This document shows, piece by piece, positions 42,899-52,320 of a DNA stretch of 64,000 bases. The notes under the pieces are model-generated. The model saw only the letters and a list, made by a program, of their open reading frames with translations. It had not been told where the DNA came from and did no database searches. Source of the DNA: Alphaproteobacteria bacterium (GTDB lineage: Bacteria; Pseudomonadota; Alphaproteobacteria; Micropepsales; Micropepsaceae); the NCBI GenBank assembly GCA_023259375.1, contig JAHFQC010000006.1:49625-113624 (forward strand). The letters are read 5' to 3'. The translations under genes were made by a program, and so were the position numbers. How positions within the stretch are numbered: position 1 is the first letter of the stretch; every line of letters begins with the position of its first letter.

Positions 42899-43332
42899 TT
42901 TGAGGGACGGGCCCGAGGGGGTGTGACAATCGTGCCGGTCCTTTCTGAGGCGGCCTTCGCAGGCCGGAAAGCGGGGTGCGTCGGGCTCCCGAGGTTATCC
43001 GTCTCCATCGGCGTCTCAATTTGCAGGGCGGAACGCGGTTTGTCGGAGGTTTCCTGATGTGGGTGAGAAAACCAATCTAAAACAATGGATTAACCGGAAT
43101 TTTGGGGCGGCACCGCAATCGGAGTGGGAATTCGCGACGACGGCTATCGGAACGCCATCGCAGGCCCTGCCGGGGTGCTGTCCTGATTCGCGGGATGTCG
43201 CGAATACGGTTAAAAAGGACTGGGATTTCAGTGGCTTCCTGTTGACGGGCGAGCCAACCTCTGACAGGGTTAACCCATGCCGGATCGGCTTGTGGCGCTG
43301 ACCGCCACACCGTTCTTGTCAGGGGCAAGGGG
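42899..43332. other. Intergenic region between the PEP-CTERM gene and ihfB
   Basis: No convincing gene. Visible elements: the inverted repeat ATTCGCG-N6-CGCGAAT at 43186-43205; the hairpin at 43291-43309; and a 7-codon ORF (ATG at 43056, MWVRKPI) with GGAGG seven bases upstream, which could be a leader peptide or chance. An 80-codon frame from GTG 43059 overlaps it and looks non-coding. Confidence 0.5.
43291..43309. promoter_or_regulatory. Perfect inverted repeat in the ihfB leader
   Basis: TGTGGCG (43291-43297), CTGAC, CGCCACA (43303-43309) forms a 7-bp hairpin or operator ending 23 bp before the ihfB start codon. It could be an operator or an RNA structure affecting translation of the DNA-binding protein. 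Confidence 0.4.
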
Positions 43333-43629
43333 ATGATCAAGTCCGAACTGGTTGCACGTCTGACGGCGCGCTATCCGCATTTATACCACCGCGACGTGGA
43401 GAGGATCGTTTCGACGGTTCTCGATCAGATTACTAAGGCGTTGGCAGATGGGCACCGCGTCGAGTTGCGCGGGTTTGGGGCCTTTTCGGTCAAGGTTCGC
43501 CCGTCTCGCATGGGCCGCAATCCGCGCACCGGCGAGCCGGTCTCGGTCGACGAGAAGCGCGCCCCGTTCTTCCGGACGGGCAAGGAATTGCGTGAGCGCC
43601 TGAATATCAACGGCAGCGCCACTTCGTAA
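43333..43629 (+). CDS. ihfB: Integration host factor subunit beta
   Basis: The 98-residue DNA-bending protein of the HU/IHF family acts as a heterodimer with Ihf[21 protein letters not shown] is the IHF-beta-type N-terminus, [26 protein letters not shown] (quoted in part: GFGAFSVK and [10 protein letters not shown]) covers the DNA-contacting arm with the intercalating Pro, and [14 protein letters not shown] ends the fold. AGGGG precedes the ATG. IHF helps looping at sigma-54 promoters, so its linkage here to a sigma-54-controlled gene is of note. In relatives it follows rpsA closely; here 6.5 kb separates them. Confidence 0.95.
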   Translation: MIKSELVARLTARYPHLYHRDVERIVSTVLDQITKALADGHRVELRGFGAFSVKVRPSRMGRNPRTGEPVSVDEKRAPFFRTGKELRERLNINGSATS

Positions 43630-44301
43630 GATATCGCACAATTGCCATGGTGCGCTCGGTGTAACCGCCGGGCGCGTTGGCGCGTTTGCGTTTCCACCGG
43701 CAGTGTTGAGGCCTGCGAACAGTTCAACCTTCGGATAGCGGGGTGCGCCGCAGGGCGACGCAACGGGAAAACCTCCGCCTCGGTATCGCCACCCTCCGCC
43801 TCGTGATGCTCGGCATCGCCTCTGTTATTTCACCATCGATTTATTTGAGGCATTCCGCTCCGCGGGGACGTTCGCGCGCGCATCCGGTTTGGAAGCGCCA
43901 ATGGTCATTCGATTCTTTGCCCGATCTTTTTCTCGCATCTGTATCGTTGTGACTTACGCTTAATGAACGCCGCGCAATGCGCTGGCGCATGGCGCCTCTA
44001 ATAGCATCGCTGCTGCAAGGATTTTTGCGCCTTGAAGATGACGTGCGCGTCGTTTGATGCTTGATTTCCGGCGTCCGTTCATGCACAGGAATGATCTGGG
44101 GAGAAGTGGCGCTTCGCCTTGCGTGCGGCGCGAGAGGGTTTTGTTACGAAATGTGATTCGTACTACATACCGAGTCGTGCACAGAAGTATGCTGTGCGTT
44201 GTTAATGTTTCGGCTTGCCCCGACTCGCGACTCCCAATGTCGATTTATTCCTCATGAATCACTGATTCTCATCCAGTATCTCAACGACTCAGCAGAAGGT
44301 T
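43630..44301. other. 672-bp intergenic region with clustered GANTC sites upstream of pyrF
   Basis: No convincing gene is seen. Base composition is more AT-rich than the surroundings. Seven GANTC (CcrM-type methylation) sites lie within 136 bp: starts at 44155, 44172, 44222, 44229, 44256, 44264 and 44286. I see no clear DnaA box (TTATCCACA) or TTAA-N7-TTAA CtrA site. The region must contain the pyrF promoter. Confidence 0.6.
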
Positions 44302-45003
44302 ATGATGCGGTTTCCGAATCCTGTTTTCGTCGCGCTCGACACGCCGGACCTCGATAACGCGCTTTCGCTAGCGCGATCGGTCAAGCCGTATGTCGGCGGT
44401 TTGAAGGTGGGATTGGAGTTCATCACCGCGTTGGGCCCGGATGCGATCCGTCGAGTCGGTGAAATCGGTCTGCCGGTGTTCGCCGACGTCAAATTTCACG
44501 ACATTCCGAACACCGTGGCAGGCGCTGCGCGGGCGATTGCCGGGCTCGGCGTCGCGATGTTCAACGTCCATGCGTCGGGCGGCGAGGCGATGATGCGGGC
44601 CGCGGCCGATGCCATTGCGCCGTGGACCCCGCGTCCGCTGTTGATCGCCGTTACCGTGCTGACCAGCCTCGATGACGCTGTGCTGGAGTCGGTCGGTCAG
44701 CGTGCGCCTGCCGCGAAGCAGGTCGGACGCCTGGCGGCGCTCGCCAAAACGAGCGGTCTCGATGGCGTGGTCTGCAGCGCCCATGAGCTGGCGACAGTCC
44801 GCGCCGCCTGCGGGCCGGACTTTCTCACCATCGTGCCGGGCATCCGTCCGGCTGGCGCCGCGGTGGGCGATCAAAAACGAGTGATGACGCCAAAGCAGGC
44901 AGTCGCAGCCGGTGCCGATATTCTGGTCATCGGCCGCCCCATCACCGCCGCCCCCGACCCCGCCGAAGCCGCCAAGGCGATCGCGGAAGAGTTGGGGCTT
45001 TAG
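44302..45003 (+). CDS. pyrF: Orotidine-5'-phosphate decarboxylase
   Basis: The 233-residue TIM-barrel enzyme makes UMP from OMP, the last step of de novo pyrimidine synthesis. VALDTPDLDNAL is strand 1. The catalytic Asp-Lys-Asp array is FADVKFHDIPNT (Asp62, Lys64, Asp67). FLTIVPGIRP is the phosphate-binding loop, and ADILVIGRPIT ends the barrel. AGAAGG precedes the ATG pair at 44302/44305. The 300-bp upstream region carries the GANTC cluster. A palindromic element separates it from trpF. Confidence 0.96.
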   Translation: MMRFPNPVFVALDTPDLDNALSLARSVKPYVGGLKVGLEFITALGPDAIRRVGEIGLPVFADVKFHDIPNTVAGAARAIAGLGVAMFNVHASGGEAMMRAAADAIAPWTPRPLLIAVTVLTSLDDAVLESVGQRAPAAKQVGRLAALAKTSGLDGVVCSAHELATVRAACGPDFLTIVPGIRPAGAAVGDQKRVMTPKQAVAAGADILVIGRPITAAPDPAEAAKAIAEELGL

Positions 45004-45009
45004 CTCGAC

Positions 45010-45180
45010 TGTCACCCCCGGCCGAAAGCCGCGTAGCGGCTGAAGGGAAAGGGGGCCCAGGTTCTGGCGATAGCCTCACGGGGCAGGTTTGGGCAGGTCG
45101 TTTTCTGCGATATCGGAGAATTTTCGCGACCTGGGTTCCCTTTCCCTTGCTGCGCTTCGCTGGCTCGGCCGGGAATGACA
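45010..45180. repeat. Palindromic intergenic element, copy 2 (family A)
   Basis: A 171-bp element with termini TGTCACCCCCGGCC and GGCCGGGAATGACA, and inner arms GGGAAAGGGGGCCCAGG and CCTGGGTTCCCTTTCC, in the same order as the copy at 25585-25765. The central ~70 bp differ between copies while the arms are kept. It lies between pyrF and trpF. Confidence 0.8.
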
Positions 45181-45273
45181 TGTGGGCTTGAAAGCAATTT
45201 TCTTTCAGTCACTTACCCCCGTCCTCCCGCATCGCTTGATTTCCGGTTCCGCGGCGGCGATAAGCGCCGGGAT

Positions 45274-45921
45274 ATGGCGCCTCTCGTGAAAATCTGTGGG
45301 ATCAACACCGCGCCTGCGGCCGATGCGGCCGTGCGGGCGAGGGCCGATTTCTGCGGTCTGGTGTTCCACCCCAAGTCGCCGCGCCACCTCAGCCTCGAGC
45401 CGGCCCGGGCGCTGGCCGAGCGCATCCGCGGCAGGGCGCGTCTGGTGACGCTGTTGTGCGATCCGGACGATGAGGCCATCGCGGCCGTGGTGGCCGCTGT
45501 GCGCCCCGATTTCCTCCAGCTCCATGGCCGCGAGACGGCCGAGCGCGTCGCCGCCATCCATGCCCGTTTCGGCGTGCCGCTGATCAAGGCGTTTCCGATT
45601 GCCGAAGCGTCCGACTTCGTGCCGGTGGCCGCCTACGTGCCGTTCACCGAAATGTTCCTGTTCGACGCCAAGGCGCCTGCCGGCGCTATTCCCGGCGGTC
45701 ACGGCGCGGCGTTCGATTGGCAGCTTCTCAAGGGGCGGCGCTTCGCTCGCCCGTGGTTCCTGGCCGGCGGCCTCAAGCCCGACAATGTCGCCCGCGCCAT
45801 TGCCGCCTGTGCTCCTGATGCCGTCGACGTGTCGTCCGGCGTCGAGACCGCGCCGGGCGTGAAAGATCCCGATCTCATTGCGGCCTTCGTTTCCGCCGCC
45901 AGAGGAGGTACTCCCTCGTGA
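45274..45921 (+). CDS. trpF: Phosphoribosylanthranilate isomerase
   Basis: The 215-residue enzyme catalyses the Amadori rearrangement in tryptophan synthesis. [15 protein letters not shown] holds the catalytic Cys (Cys8). [20 protein letters not shown] [10 protein letters not shown] is the second strand motif, [14 protein letters not shown] follows, and [14 protein letters not shown] and [16 protein letters not shown] provide the phosphate-binding loops and catalytic Asp. The frame opens at 45175, but the ATG at 45274 fits the family start. It overlaps trpB by 4 bp (GTGA). Confidence 0.96.
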   Translation: MAPLVKICGINTAPAADAAVRARADFCGLVFHPKSPRHLSLEPARALAERIRGRARLVTLLCDPDDEAIAAVVAAVRPDFLQLHGRETAERVAAIHARFGVPLIKAFPIAEASDFVPVAAYVPFTEMFLFDAKAPAGAIPGGHGAAFDWQLLKGRRFARPWFLAGGLKPDNVARAIAACAPDAVDVSSGVETAPGVKDPDLIAAFVSAARGGTPS

Positions 45922-47129
45922 ATACACCCAATTCCTATCGCACCGGTCCGGACATCGACGGCCATTTCGGCAGCTACGGCGGACGCTTCGTCGCCGAAAC
46001 GCTGATGCCGCTGGTGCTCGAACTCGAACAGGCCTACGAGACGGCCAAAGCCGATCCCGCCTTTCACGAAGAACTGAACGGCCTGCTCAAGCACTATGTC
46101 GGCCGCGCCAGCCCGCTTTATTTCGCCGAGCGTCTCACCGCCCACCTCGGCGGCCCGAAAATTTATTTGAAGCGCGAAGACCTCAACCACACCGGCGCGC
46201 ACAAGATCAACAACTGCCTGGGGCAGGTGCTGCTCGCCCGCCGTATGGGCAAGACCCGCATCATCGCCGAGACCGGCGCCGGGATGCATGGCGTCGCGGC
46301 GGCGACCGTTGCGGCGCGCTTCGGTTTTCCGTGCGTCGTCTATATGGGCGAGGTCGACGTCGAGCGCCAGAAGGCCAACGTCTTCCGTATGCGGCTGCTC
46401 GGCGCCGAAGTGCGGGCCGTTAAATCCGGCTCGCGCACGCTGAAAGACGCCATGAACGAGGCGATGCGCGATTGGGTCGCCAACGTCAAAGACACCTTCT
46501 ACATGATCGGAACCGCCGCCGGTCCGCACCCGTATCCCGCGATGGTGCGCGATTTTCAGAGCGTGATCGGCATCGAAACCCGGGCGCAGATTCAGGAACG
46601 CGAAGGCCGCTTGCCCGATCTCGTCACCGCCTGCGTCGGCGGCGGTTCGAACGCCATCGGCATGTTCCATCCCTTCCTTGATGATACCGATGTCGAAATT
46701 CACGGCGTCGAAGCGGCGGGCAAGGGCACCGATACGCCGTATCACGCCGCCACGCTGTCGAAGGGCGAGCCCGGCGTGCTGCATGGCCAGCGCTCATACC
46801 TGTTGCAGGACGCCGACGGTCAGGTGCTGGAAGCGCATTCGATTTCCGCCGGCCTCGACTATCCCGGCGTCGGTCCCGAGCATTCCTGGCTGCGCGACAC
46901 CGGCCGCGTGAAATACTTCTCGGCGACCGACAAGGAAGCTGTCGACGCGTTCATGGCGCTGTCGAAGCTGGAAGGCATCATTCCGGCGCTGGAATCCTCG
47001 CATGCCATCGCCCATGTGATGCGCGTCGCCAAGCAGATGGAAAAAGACAAGCTGATCGTCGCCTGCCTGTCGGGCCGTGGCGACAAGGATGCAAACACGG
47101 TCGCGGCCGTGCTGGGAGAAAAGATATGA
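45918..47129 (+). CDS. trpB: Tryptophan synthase beta chain
   Basis: The 403-residue PLP enzyme condenses indole with serine. The PLP lysine is Lys96 in [20 protein letters not shown] and [15 protein letters not shown] bind the cofactor phosphate and substrate, and LSGRGDKD is near the end. The start is GTG 45918, preceded by AGGAGG and overlapping the trpF stop. TrpA follows with a 4-bp overlap, allowing complex assembly. Confidence 0.97.
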   Translation: MNTPNSYRTGPDIDGHFGSYGGRFVAETLMPLVLELEQAYETAKADPAFHEELNGLLKHYVGRASPLYFAERLTAHLGGPKIYLKREDLNHTGAHKINNCLGQVLLARRMGKTRIIAETGAGMHGVAAATVAARFGFPCVVYMGEVDVERQKANVFRMRLLGAEVRAVKSGSRTLKDAMNEAMRDWVANVKDTFYMIGTAAGPHPYPAMVRDFQSVIGIETRAQIQEREGRLPDLVTACVGGGSNAIGMFHPFLDDTDVEIHGVEAAGKGTDTPYHAATLSKGEPGVLHGQRSYLLQDADGQVLEAHSISAGLDYPGVGPEHSWLRDTGRVKYFSATDKEAVDAFMALSKLEGIIPALESSHAIAHVMRVAKQMEKDKLIVACLSGRGDKDANTVAAVLGEKI

Positions 47130-47923
47130 GCCGCATCGCCGCCCGTTTCGAAGAGCTGAAGAAAACCAATCGTGCCGCCTTCATTCCGTTCATCACGGCG
47201 GGCGATCCGTCCGGCGACGTGACCGCTCAGATGCTGGAGAAGCTCCCCGCCGCGGGCGCCGATCTGATCGAGCTGGGCGTTCCGTTTTCCGATCCGATGG
47301 CCGATGGTCCGGCGATTCAGGCCGCTTCGCAGCGTGCGCTGAAGGGTGGCATGACGCTGACCAAGGTGCTCGATCTGGTGCGCCGGTTCCGCAAGTCCGA
47401 CGCCAAGACGCCGATCGTGCTGATGGGTTACTACAACCCGATTCACAAATACGGCACCGCGCTGTTTGCCAAGGATGCGGTCGAGGCGGGCATCGATGGG
47501 CTGATCACGGTCGATCTGCCGCCGGAAGAAGACGATGTTTTGCGTCTGCCGGCCGCTTCCCACGGGCTTGACATTGTCCGATTGGCCACACCGACGACCA
47601 ACGACGAACGCCTGAAAACCATTCTGAATGGGGCCGGTGGCTTCCTCTACTATGTTTCGATCACCGGCGTGACCGGAACAAAAAGCTTTGAAGAGGATAA
47701 TGTTCACGCCGCGGTGGCTAGACTGCAGGGCGCAACCGGGCTTCCTTGCGCCGTCGGTTTCGGAATCAAGACCCCGGAACGGGCCGCGGCCGTCGCCAAA
47801 TTCGCCGATGCAGCGGTGGTGGGTTCCGCCATCGTCGACCGCATCGCCTCCGGCGCCGGTGTCGACGCGACCATCGCGTACTGCAAGGAACTTGCGGAAG
47901 CAGTGCACGGGGCGCGCGTCTGA
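47126..47923 (+). CDS. trpA: Tryptophan synthase alpha chain
   Basis: The 265-residue TIM barrel cleaves indole-3-glycerol phosphate and channels indole to TrpB. The catalytic residues are Glu49 ([15 protein letters not shown]) and Asp60. [20 protein letters not shown] and [11 protein letters not shown] form the phosphate-binding side. It is coupled to trpB by ATGA and lies 48 bp before accD. Confidence 0.97.
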   Translation: MSRIAARFEELKKTNRAAFIPFITAGDPSGDVTAQMLEKLPAAGADLIELGVPFSDPMADGPAIQAASQRALKGGMTLTKVLDLVRRFRKSDAKTPIVLMGYYNPIHKYGTALFAKDAVEAGIDGLITVDLPPEEDDVLRLPAASHGLDIVRLATPTTNDERLKTILNGAGGFLYYVSITGVTGTKSFEEDNVHAAVARLQGATGLPCAVGFGIKTPERAAAVAKFADAAVVGSAIVDRIASGAGVDATIAYCKELAEAVHGARV

Positions 47924-47971
47924 CGAAAGTAAAAGTGGTTGAATCGACCAGGATTGCGTTAGGATAGACCC

Positions 47972-48901
47972 ATGAGCTGGCTCACCAATTTCGTCCGTCC
48001 CCGGATCAAAAGTCTGATTGGCGCGGTTAAGTCCGCGACTCCCGACAATCTGTGGCGCAAATGTCCGGCTTGCGGCGAGATGATTTTTCATCGCGATCTG
48101 GTCGCGGCGCTTTATGTCTGCCCGCAATGCGGTCATCACATGCGTATCGGCGCCGCCGAGCGTTTCACGCAGGTTTTCGACAACAACACGTTCGAGGAAT
48201 TGATCCCGCCGGAAGTGGCGCCCGATCCGCTCCGTTTCCGCGACGAAAAGCGTTACACCGACCGCCTGCGCGATGCCCGTCAGAAGACTGGCCGCATCGA
48301 TGCGCTGTCGGCGGCCCGCGGCACGCTCGACGGACTGCCGGTGATGGTCGCGGTGCAGCCGTTCGATTTCATGGGCGGTTCGCTCGGCATGGGTGTCGGC
48401 GAGGCGCTGGTCAATGCGATGCAATCGGCGGTCGATGAAAGCCGCGCCTTCATTCTGTTCGTCGCCTCGGGCGGCGCCCGCATGCAGGAAGGCGTCTTGA
48501 GCCTGATGCAGATGCCGCGTGTGACCATCGCGGTCGACATGCTGCGTGACGCCGGCTTACCTTATGTCGTCGTGCTCACCGACCCGACCACGGGCGGCGT
48601 ATCGGCGTCCTATGCCATGCTGGGCGACATCCACATTGCCGAGCCCAATGCTCTGATCGGATTTGCCGGCCAGCGCGTCACCGCCAACGCCGTGCGCGAA
48701 CAGCTTCCCGAGGGCTATCAGCGCGCCGAATACCTGCTGCAGCACGGCATGATCGACATGGTGGTGAACCGCAAGGAATTGCGCGCGACGCTGTCGAAAG
48801 TGCTGCACCTCTTGATGAAGCGCTCGAAGCCGCATGCCGTTCTGCCGATGCCGCCGCGCGTGATCGCAGGCACCGTGGCGCGAGTTCCGGGCGGAGTCTG
48901 A
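47972..48901 (+). CDS. accD: Acetyl-CoA carboxylase carboxyltransferase subunit beta
   Basis: The 309-residue subunit, with AccA, transfers CO2 from biotin to acetyl-CoA in fatty-acid synthesis. An N-terminal zinc ribbon uses Cys31, Cys34, Cys50 and Cys53 (KCPACGE, VCPQCGH). The crotonase-like domain shows GGSLGMGVGEAL, SGGARMQEGVLSLMQM and DPTTGGVSASYAMLGD. The family often begins MSWLTNFVRP as here. The stop overlaps the folC start by one base. Confidence 0.97.
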   Translation: MSWLTNFVRPRIKSLIGAVKSATPDNLWRKCPACGEMIFHRDLVAALYVCPQCGHHMRIGAAERFTQVFDNNTFEELIPPEVAPDPLRFRDEKRYTDRLRDARQKTGRIDALSAARGTLDGLPVMVAVQPFDFMGGSLGMGVGEALVNAMQSAVDESRAFILFVASGGARMQEGVLSLMQMPRVTIAVDMLRDAGLPYVVVLTDPTTGGVSASYAMLGDIHIAEPNALIGFAGQRVTANAVREQLPEGYQRAEYLLQHGMIDMVVNRKELRATLSKVLHLLMKRSKPHAVLPMPPRVIAGTVARVPGGV

Positions 48902-50196
48902 TGGGCGGCAGCGACATCATTCTTGAGCGTCTGCTGAAGCTGCATCCCAAAAAGATCGACCTCGTGCTCGACCGCGTGCAGCGGCTTCTGGCGGCGTTGG
49001 ACCATCCCGAAAAGCGTCTGCCGCCGGTGATCCATGTCGCCGGCACCAACGGCAAGGGCTCAACTTGCGCCTTCTGCCGCGCCATGCTGGAAGCGCAAGG
49101 CCTCAAGGTTCACGTCTACGCCTCACCGCATCTGGTATTCTTCCACGAGCGCATCCGTCTCGCCGGCGATCTCATCACCGAAAGCGAACTCGCCGCGCTT
49201 CTTGAGGAATGCGAGCGCGTCAACGATGGTCAGCCGATCACCTTCTTCGAGATCACCACGGCGGCGGCAATGCTGGCGTTTTCGCGCCACAAGGCCGATG
49301 CGCTGGTGCTGGAAGTGGGTCTTGGCGGCAAGTACGACGCCACCAATGTGATCGAACATCCGCGTGCGGCGGTGATCACGCCGATCGGGCTCGACCACGC
49401 CGAATTCCTCGGCTCCGACATCGCCGGCATTGCGGCGGAGAAGGCGGGCATCATCAAGCGCGGCTCGCGCGTGATCGTGGGCGCCCAGGAAGATGTGCCG
49501 CGCGATGTCATCCTGCGCCGTGCCGATGCGCTGGGCGCGCCGGTGACGGCGTTCGGGCAGGATTTCTTCGCCCATCAGGAACACGGCCGCATGGTTTATC
49601 AGGACATGGACGGCCTGTTGGATCTGCCGCTGCCGCGCTTGGTCGGCCGTCACCAGATCGAGAACGCCGCCACCGCGATCGCCGCGCTGCGCGTCACCGA
49701 TTGGGTCAAGGACACGGCGATCGAAAAAGGCCTGCGCACGGTCGAGTGGCCGGCGCGGATGCAGCGTCTGACCCATGGTCCGCTGATCGACATTGCGCCA
49801 AAAGGGGCCGAGGTATGGCTCGACGGCGGACACAATCCGCACGGCGCCAGCGCCGTCGCGCGCGTCATGGCCGATCTCGAAGAGCGGGCCGAAAAACCGC
49901 TTTATCTCATCACCGGGATGCTGGCGAACAAGGATTCGATCGGCTTCTTCTCCGCCTTCCGCGGTCTGGCGCGCCATGTCGTGACCATCAGCATTCCGGG
50001 CAACGAGAACAGCCTGGGCGCCGGTGCGCTGTACGATCGCGCGCGGAACGCCGGGCTCGAAGCCTCGCCGGCCGAAGATGTCGAAGACGCCATGCTCCAG
50101 GTCGCCGCCATGGCCCGCCTGGACGAGGATACGCCCCGTATCCTGATCTGCGGCTCGCTCTATCTCGCCGGAACGATCCTCGCCGAGAACGGGTGA
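48901..50196 (+). CDS. folC: Bifunctional dihydrofolate/folylpolyglutamate synthase
   Basis: The 431-residue Mur-ligase-fold ATPase adds glutamate to dihydropteroate and folates. The P-loop is AGTNGKGST (to residue 55). YASPHLVFFHERIR is the folate loop, LVLEVGLGGKYDATN and ITPIGLDHAEFLG follow, and the second domain carries VWLDGGHNPHGA. It shares one base with accD. The accD-folC-trxA order of relatives is interrupted here by 3.4 kb of membrane and secreted-protein genes. Confidence 0.95.
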   Translation: MGGSDIILERLLKLHPKKIDLVLDRVQRLLAALDHPEKRLPPVIHVAGTNGKGSTCAFCRAMLEAQGLKVHVYASPHLVFFHERIRLAGDLITESELAALLEECERVNDGQPITFFEITTAAAMLAFSRHKADALVLEVGLGGKYDATNVIEHPRAAVITPIGLDHAEFLGSDIAGIAAEKAGIIKRGSRVIVGAQEDVPRDVILRRADALGAPVTAFGQDFFAHQEHGRMVYQDMDGLLDLPLPRLVGRHQIENAATAIAALRVTDWVKDTAIEKGLRTVEWPARMQRLTHGPLIDIAPKGAEVWLDGGHNPHGASAVARVMADLEERAEKPLYLITGMLANKDSIGFFSAFRGLARHVVTISIPGNENSLGAGALYDRARNAGLEASPAEDVEDAMLQVAAMARLDEDTPRILICGSLYLAGTILAENG

Positions 50197-50250
50197 CTTC
50201 TCAGCGCGGCCATTCCGGACGATGATGCACCCCAGTGGTGGAGGGGCGTC

Positions 50251-50691
50251 ATGCAGTACCTGTTTGGATTTTCCGGCCGCATTGGTCGCGCGGAGATGTG
50301 GCCGTTTCTCGCCATCACACTGGTATGGCTGATCGTGAGTGGCGTCCTGCTGGTTCTCGGAGTGAACTGGCATGAATGCATCGAGGATTGTTCGAGCGAA
50401 GCTTTTAGACGCGCCGATGTTGGTCCCCAAACGGGTTGGCTGCTTCTCTGCCTGGTCGTGTCTGCAGTCTATCTGCTGTCGCTCATGGCTGTGTGCGTCA
50501 AACGTTTACATGACAGAAACAAGAGCGGTTGGTGGCTCTTTCTATACCTCGCCGCACCGTGCGCGCTTGCCATTTTCGGATATGAATGGAGCGCGGCAAT
50601 GGTGGTCGCCGCGCTCCTCTTTCTCGTGGGATGTATCGAACTGCTATTATCGCCGGGTACGGATGGGCTTAACGATTACGATCCATCCTGA
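50251..50691 (+). CDS. DUF805 family membrane protein (paralogue 1)
   Basis: The 146-residue protein has the DUF805 layout: MQYLFGFSGRIGRAEMWPF at the N-terminus, about four transmembrane helices, and CVKRLHDRNKSGWWLFLYL in the middle, the family signature. The ending SPGTDGLNDYDPS matches the usual G-x-N-x-YGxxP terminus in weakened form. The function is unknown. GGTGGAGGGG precedes the ATG. Two more DUF805 genes lie at 52321 and 53056. Confidence 0.9.
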   Translation: MQYLFGFSGRIGRAEMWPFLAITLVWLIVSGVLLVLGVNWHECIEDCSSEAFRRADVGPQTGWLLLCLVVSAVYLLSLMAVCVKRLHDRNKSGWWLFLYLAAPCALAIFGYEWSAAMVVAALLFLVGCIELLLSPGTDGLNDYDPS

Positions 50692-50714
50692 TTTGTGGCC
50701 ATTCACTTCGCAAC

Positions 50715-51281
50715 TCATTCCCTGCTGATCGCGCCGCCCCCGTGCGACTGAACCGCGACGTGAGGCGGGTTGCCGGCATAGGAAATGGCGCCGCCGCCGT
50801 GCGCTTCGGCATTGATGCTCTGCTGCGCTTTCACTTTGATGGCACCGCCGCCATGCGCGCTGGCGTTCACCGCATCGGCCGGAATGGCGCGCGCGTCGAT
50901 GGCCCCGCCGCCATGGGCTTCGACTTTGAGCGATGGCTGTTTGGGAAAATCGCCGACGGCTTTGAGCGAGCCGCCGCCATGGGCTTCGATATCGTCGATC
51001 CTCGGCGACACAATTTCGACTTCGAGCGTCTTCGTGTTCCAGCACGAGAGCCAGCCCTTGCATGGGCTGATGTCGAGCGTGTTGCCGAACACGTGCAGAT
51101 CGGCTTTGGCAAGATCGCCCCTGACGATGGTGACGTGCTGCACGTTGCCGTGGTGCAGGATGACCTTGGCGCCGCCATGGGCGTTGATGCCCGTGAAGGC
51201 CGGAAAGTGCATGTCGTTCCCGGCGAAAGCCGCACCGGTCAGCATCAGGGCGGCTGTGGTGACGGCAACAAAGCGGATCAT
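50715..51281 (-). CDS. Secreted HGGG-repeat protein, DUF2807-like (copy 1)
   Basis: The 188-residue protein has a signal peptide (RFVAVTTAALMLTGAAFA). A beta-helix-like body carries the tetrapeptide HGGG at steps of about 20 residues, mostly as AHGGGAI or AHGGGSL. This resembles the auto-transporter adhesin head GIN domain (DUF2807). SPCKGWLSCW adds a Cys pair. It is the second gene of a minus-strand pair, 40 bp after an equally long paralogue. The role is unknown; surface or periplasmic localisation is inferred. Confidence 0.85.
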   Translation of the reverse strand: MIRFVAVTTAALMLTGAAFAGNDMHFPAFTGINAHGGAKVILHHGNVQHVTIVRGDLAKADLHVFGNTLDISPCKGWLSCWNTKTLEVEIVSPRIDDIEAHGGGSLKAVGDFPKQPSLKVEAHGGGAIDARAIPADAVNASAHGGGAIKVKAQQSINAEAHGGGAISYAGNPPHVAVQSHGGGAISRE

Positions 51282-51321
51282 GAATTGTCTCCTTGATGGA
51301 TTGGCCGGGACGGCCGGAGCT

Positions 51322-51888
51322 TTACTCCTTGTGGATCGAGCCGCCGCCATGGGTCTGGGAGGAAATCCGCGGCGGATTGCCGACGTAAGTCAGGTCGCCG
51401 CCGCCGTGGACTTCCGCGTTGAGGGATGTGACGGCATTAACGTAGGCATCGCCACCGCCGTGGACGTTGGCACTCACGTTCTCGGCCGGAATGGCGCGAG
51501 CATCGAGATCGCCGCCGCCATGAACATCAACCCGCAACGAGGGCTGCCGGGGGAAATCGCCGACGGCTTTGAGCTCGCCGCCGCCGTGGATATCGAGGCC
51601 GTCGATCCTCGGCGACACGATTTCCACTTCGAGCGGATTCGAGCCCCAGCACGAGAGCCAACGCTTGCACGGGCTGATATCAAGCGTGTTACCCGTGATG
51701 TGCAGATCGATCTTGGAAAGGTCGCCCTTGATCACAGTGACGCGCTGCACGGCGCCGTGGCGCAGTACGACACTGCCGCCGCCATGGACGTTGATGCCGG
51801 TGAAGGTTGGAAAATTCATATCGGTCCCGGCAAAAGCTGCTCCGACGAGCAGGACGGCAGTGGCAGCAGCGGCGACAGCACGGATCAT
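51322..51888 (-). CDS. Secreted HGGG-repeat protein, DUF2807-like (copy 2)
   Basis: The 188-residue paralogue has exactly the same length and layout as the protein encoded at 50715-51281: signal peptide (RAVAAAATAVLLVGAAFA), SPCKRWLSCW Cys pair and repeated HGGG. Its repeats read VHGGGDL or VHGGGEL where copy 1 has AHGGGAI, so the repeats agree within each protein and differ between them. GGAGATCTCC-like sequence precedes the ATG at 51888. The frame is open far upstream, but the signal peptide fixes the start. Confidence 0.85.
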   Translation of the reverse strand: MIRAVAAAATAVLLVGAAFAGTDMNFPTFTGINVHGGGSVVLRHGAVQRVTVIKGDLSKIDLHITGNTLDISPCKRWLSCWGSNPLEVEIVSPRIDGLDIHGGGELKAVGDFPRQPSLRVDVHGGGDLDARAIPAENVSANVHGGGDAYVNAVTSLNAEVHGGGDLTYVGNPPRISSQTHGGGSIHKE

Positions 51889-52320
51889 GGAGATCTCCCT
51901 GAGAAAGCTTTCAGGGAATATGGGAGCATTCCCCGGCTTCTTCACTAGTTTATGGCCATCGTAAATGGGGAGACAGGGCATGAGACGAGGGCATTCCTTG
52001 CCGTCACTGCGGTGGATTTGGCGGTTCGCTAAGGGATTGCTAGAAGCGGCCAAAAGCACGATTCGCGAGACCCAGGAGATAGCGGCTCCATAGAGATGTT
52101 CTAATGTGGGTGGTGCTCTATGGGGGAACTGCGCACGAGCAAGTTCTGCCCCCGAGCCTGGAAAACCGATCACTGCGTCTGCTCGTCGGCTATTCCCGCA
52201 GGTTGAAATTTACTGTCGCTTACACTTGTTTGATCTGGGCAGATGTGTCGCAGGGTCACGTTCCCGTCGCTCTGCAGCAGGATGATGCTGCTGCTTACAC
52301 GTTGGGCAATGGGGGACATC
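51889..52320. other. 432-bp divergent intergenic region
   Basis: No gene is seen. It should hold promoters for the minus-strand HGGG pair and the plus-strand DUF805 gene. A palindrome CCTGAGAAAGCTTTCAGG (51899-51916) lies close to the HGGG gene start and could be an operator. TTGAAA at 52203-52208 is a weak -35 candidate without a clear -10. Confidence 0.4.

Noticed and set aside
43059..43301. 80-codon ORF upstream of ihfB
   Set aside because: GTG start with poor context, no recognisable domain, and it spans inverted repeats that look regulatory.
43630..44301. Chromosomal replication origin
   Set aside because: The GANTC cluster and AT-richness are suggestive, but no DnaA boxes and none of the usual neighbouring genes (dnaA, hemE, parAB) are seen.
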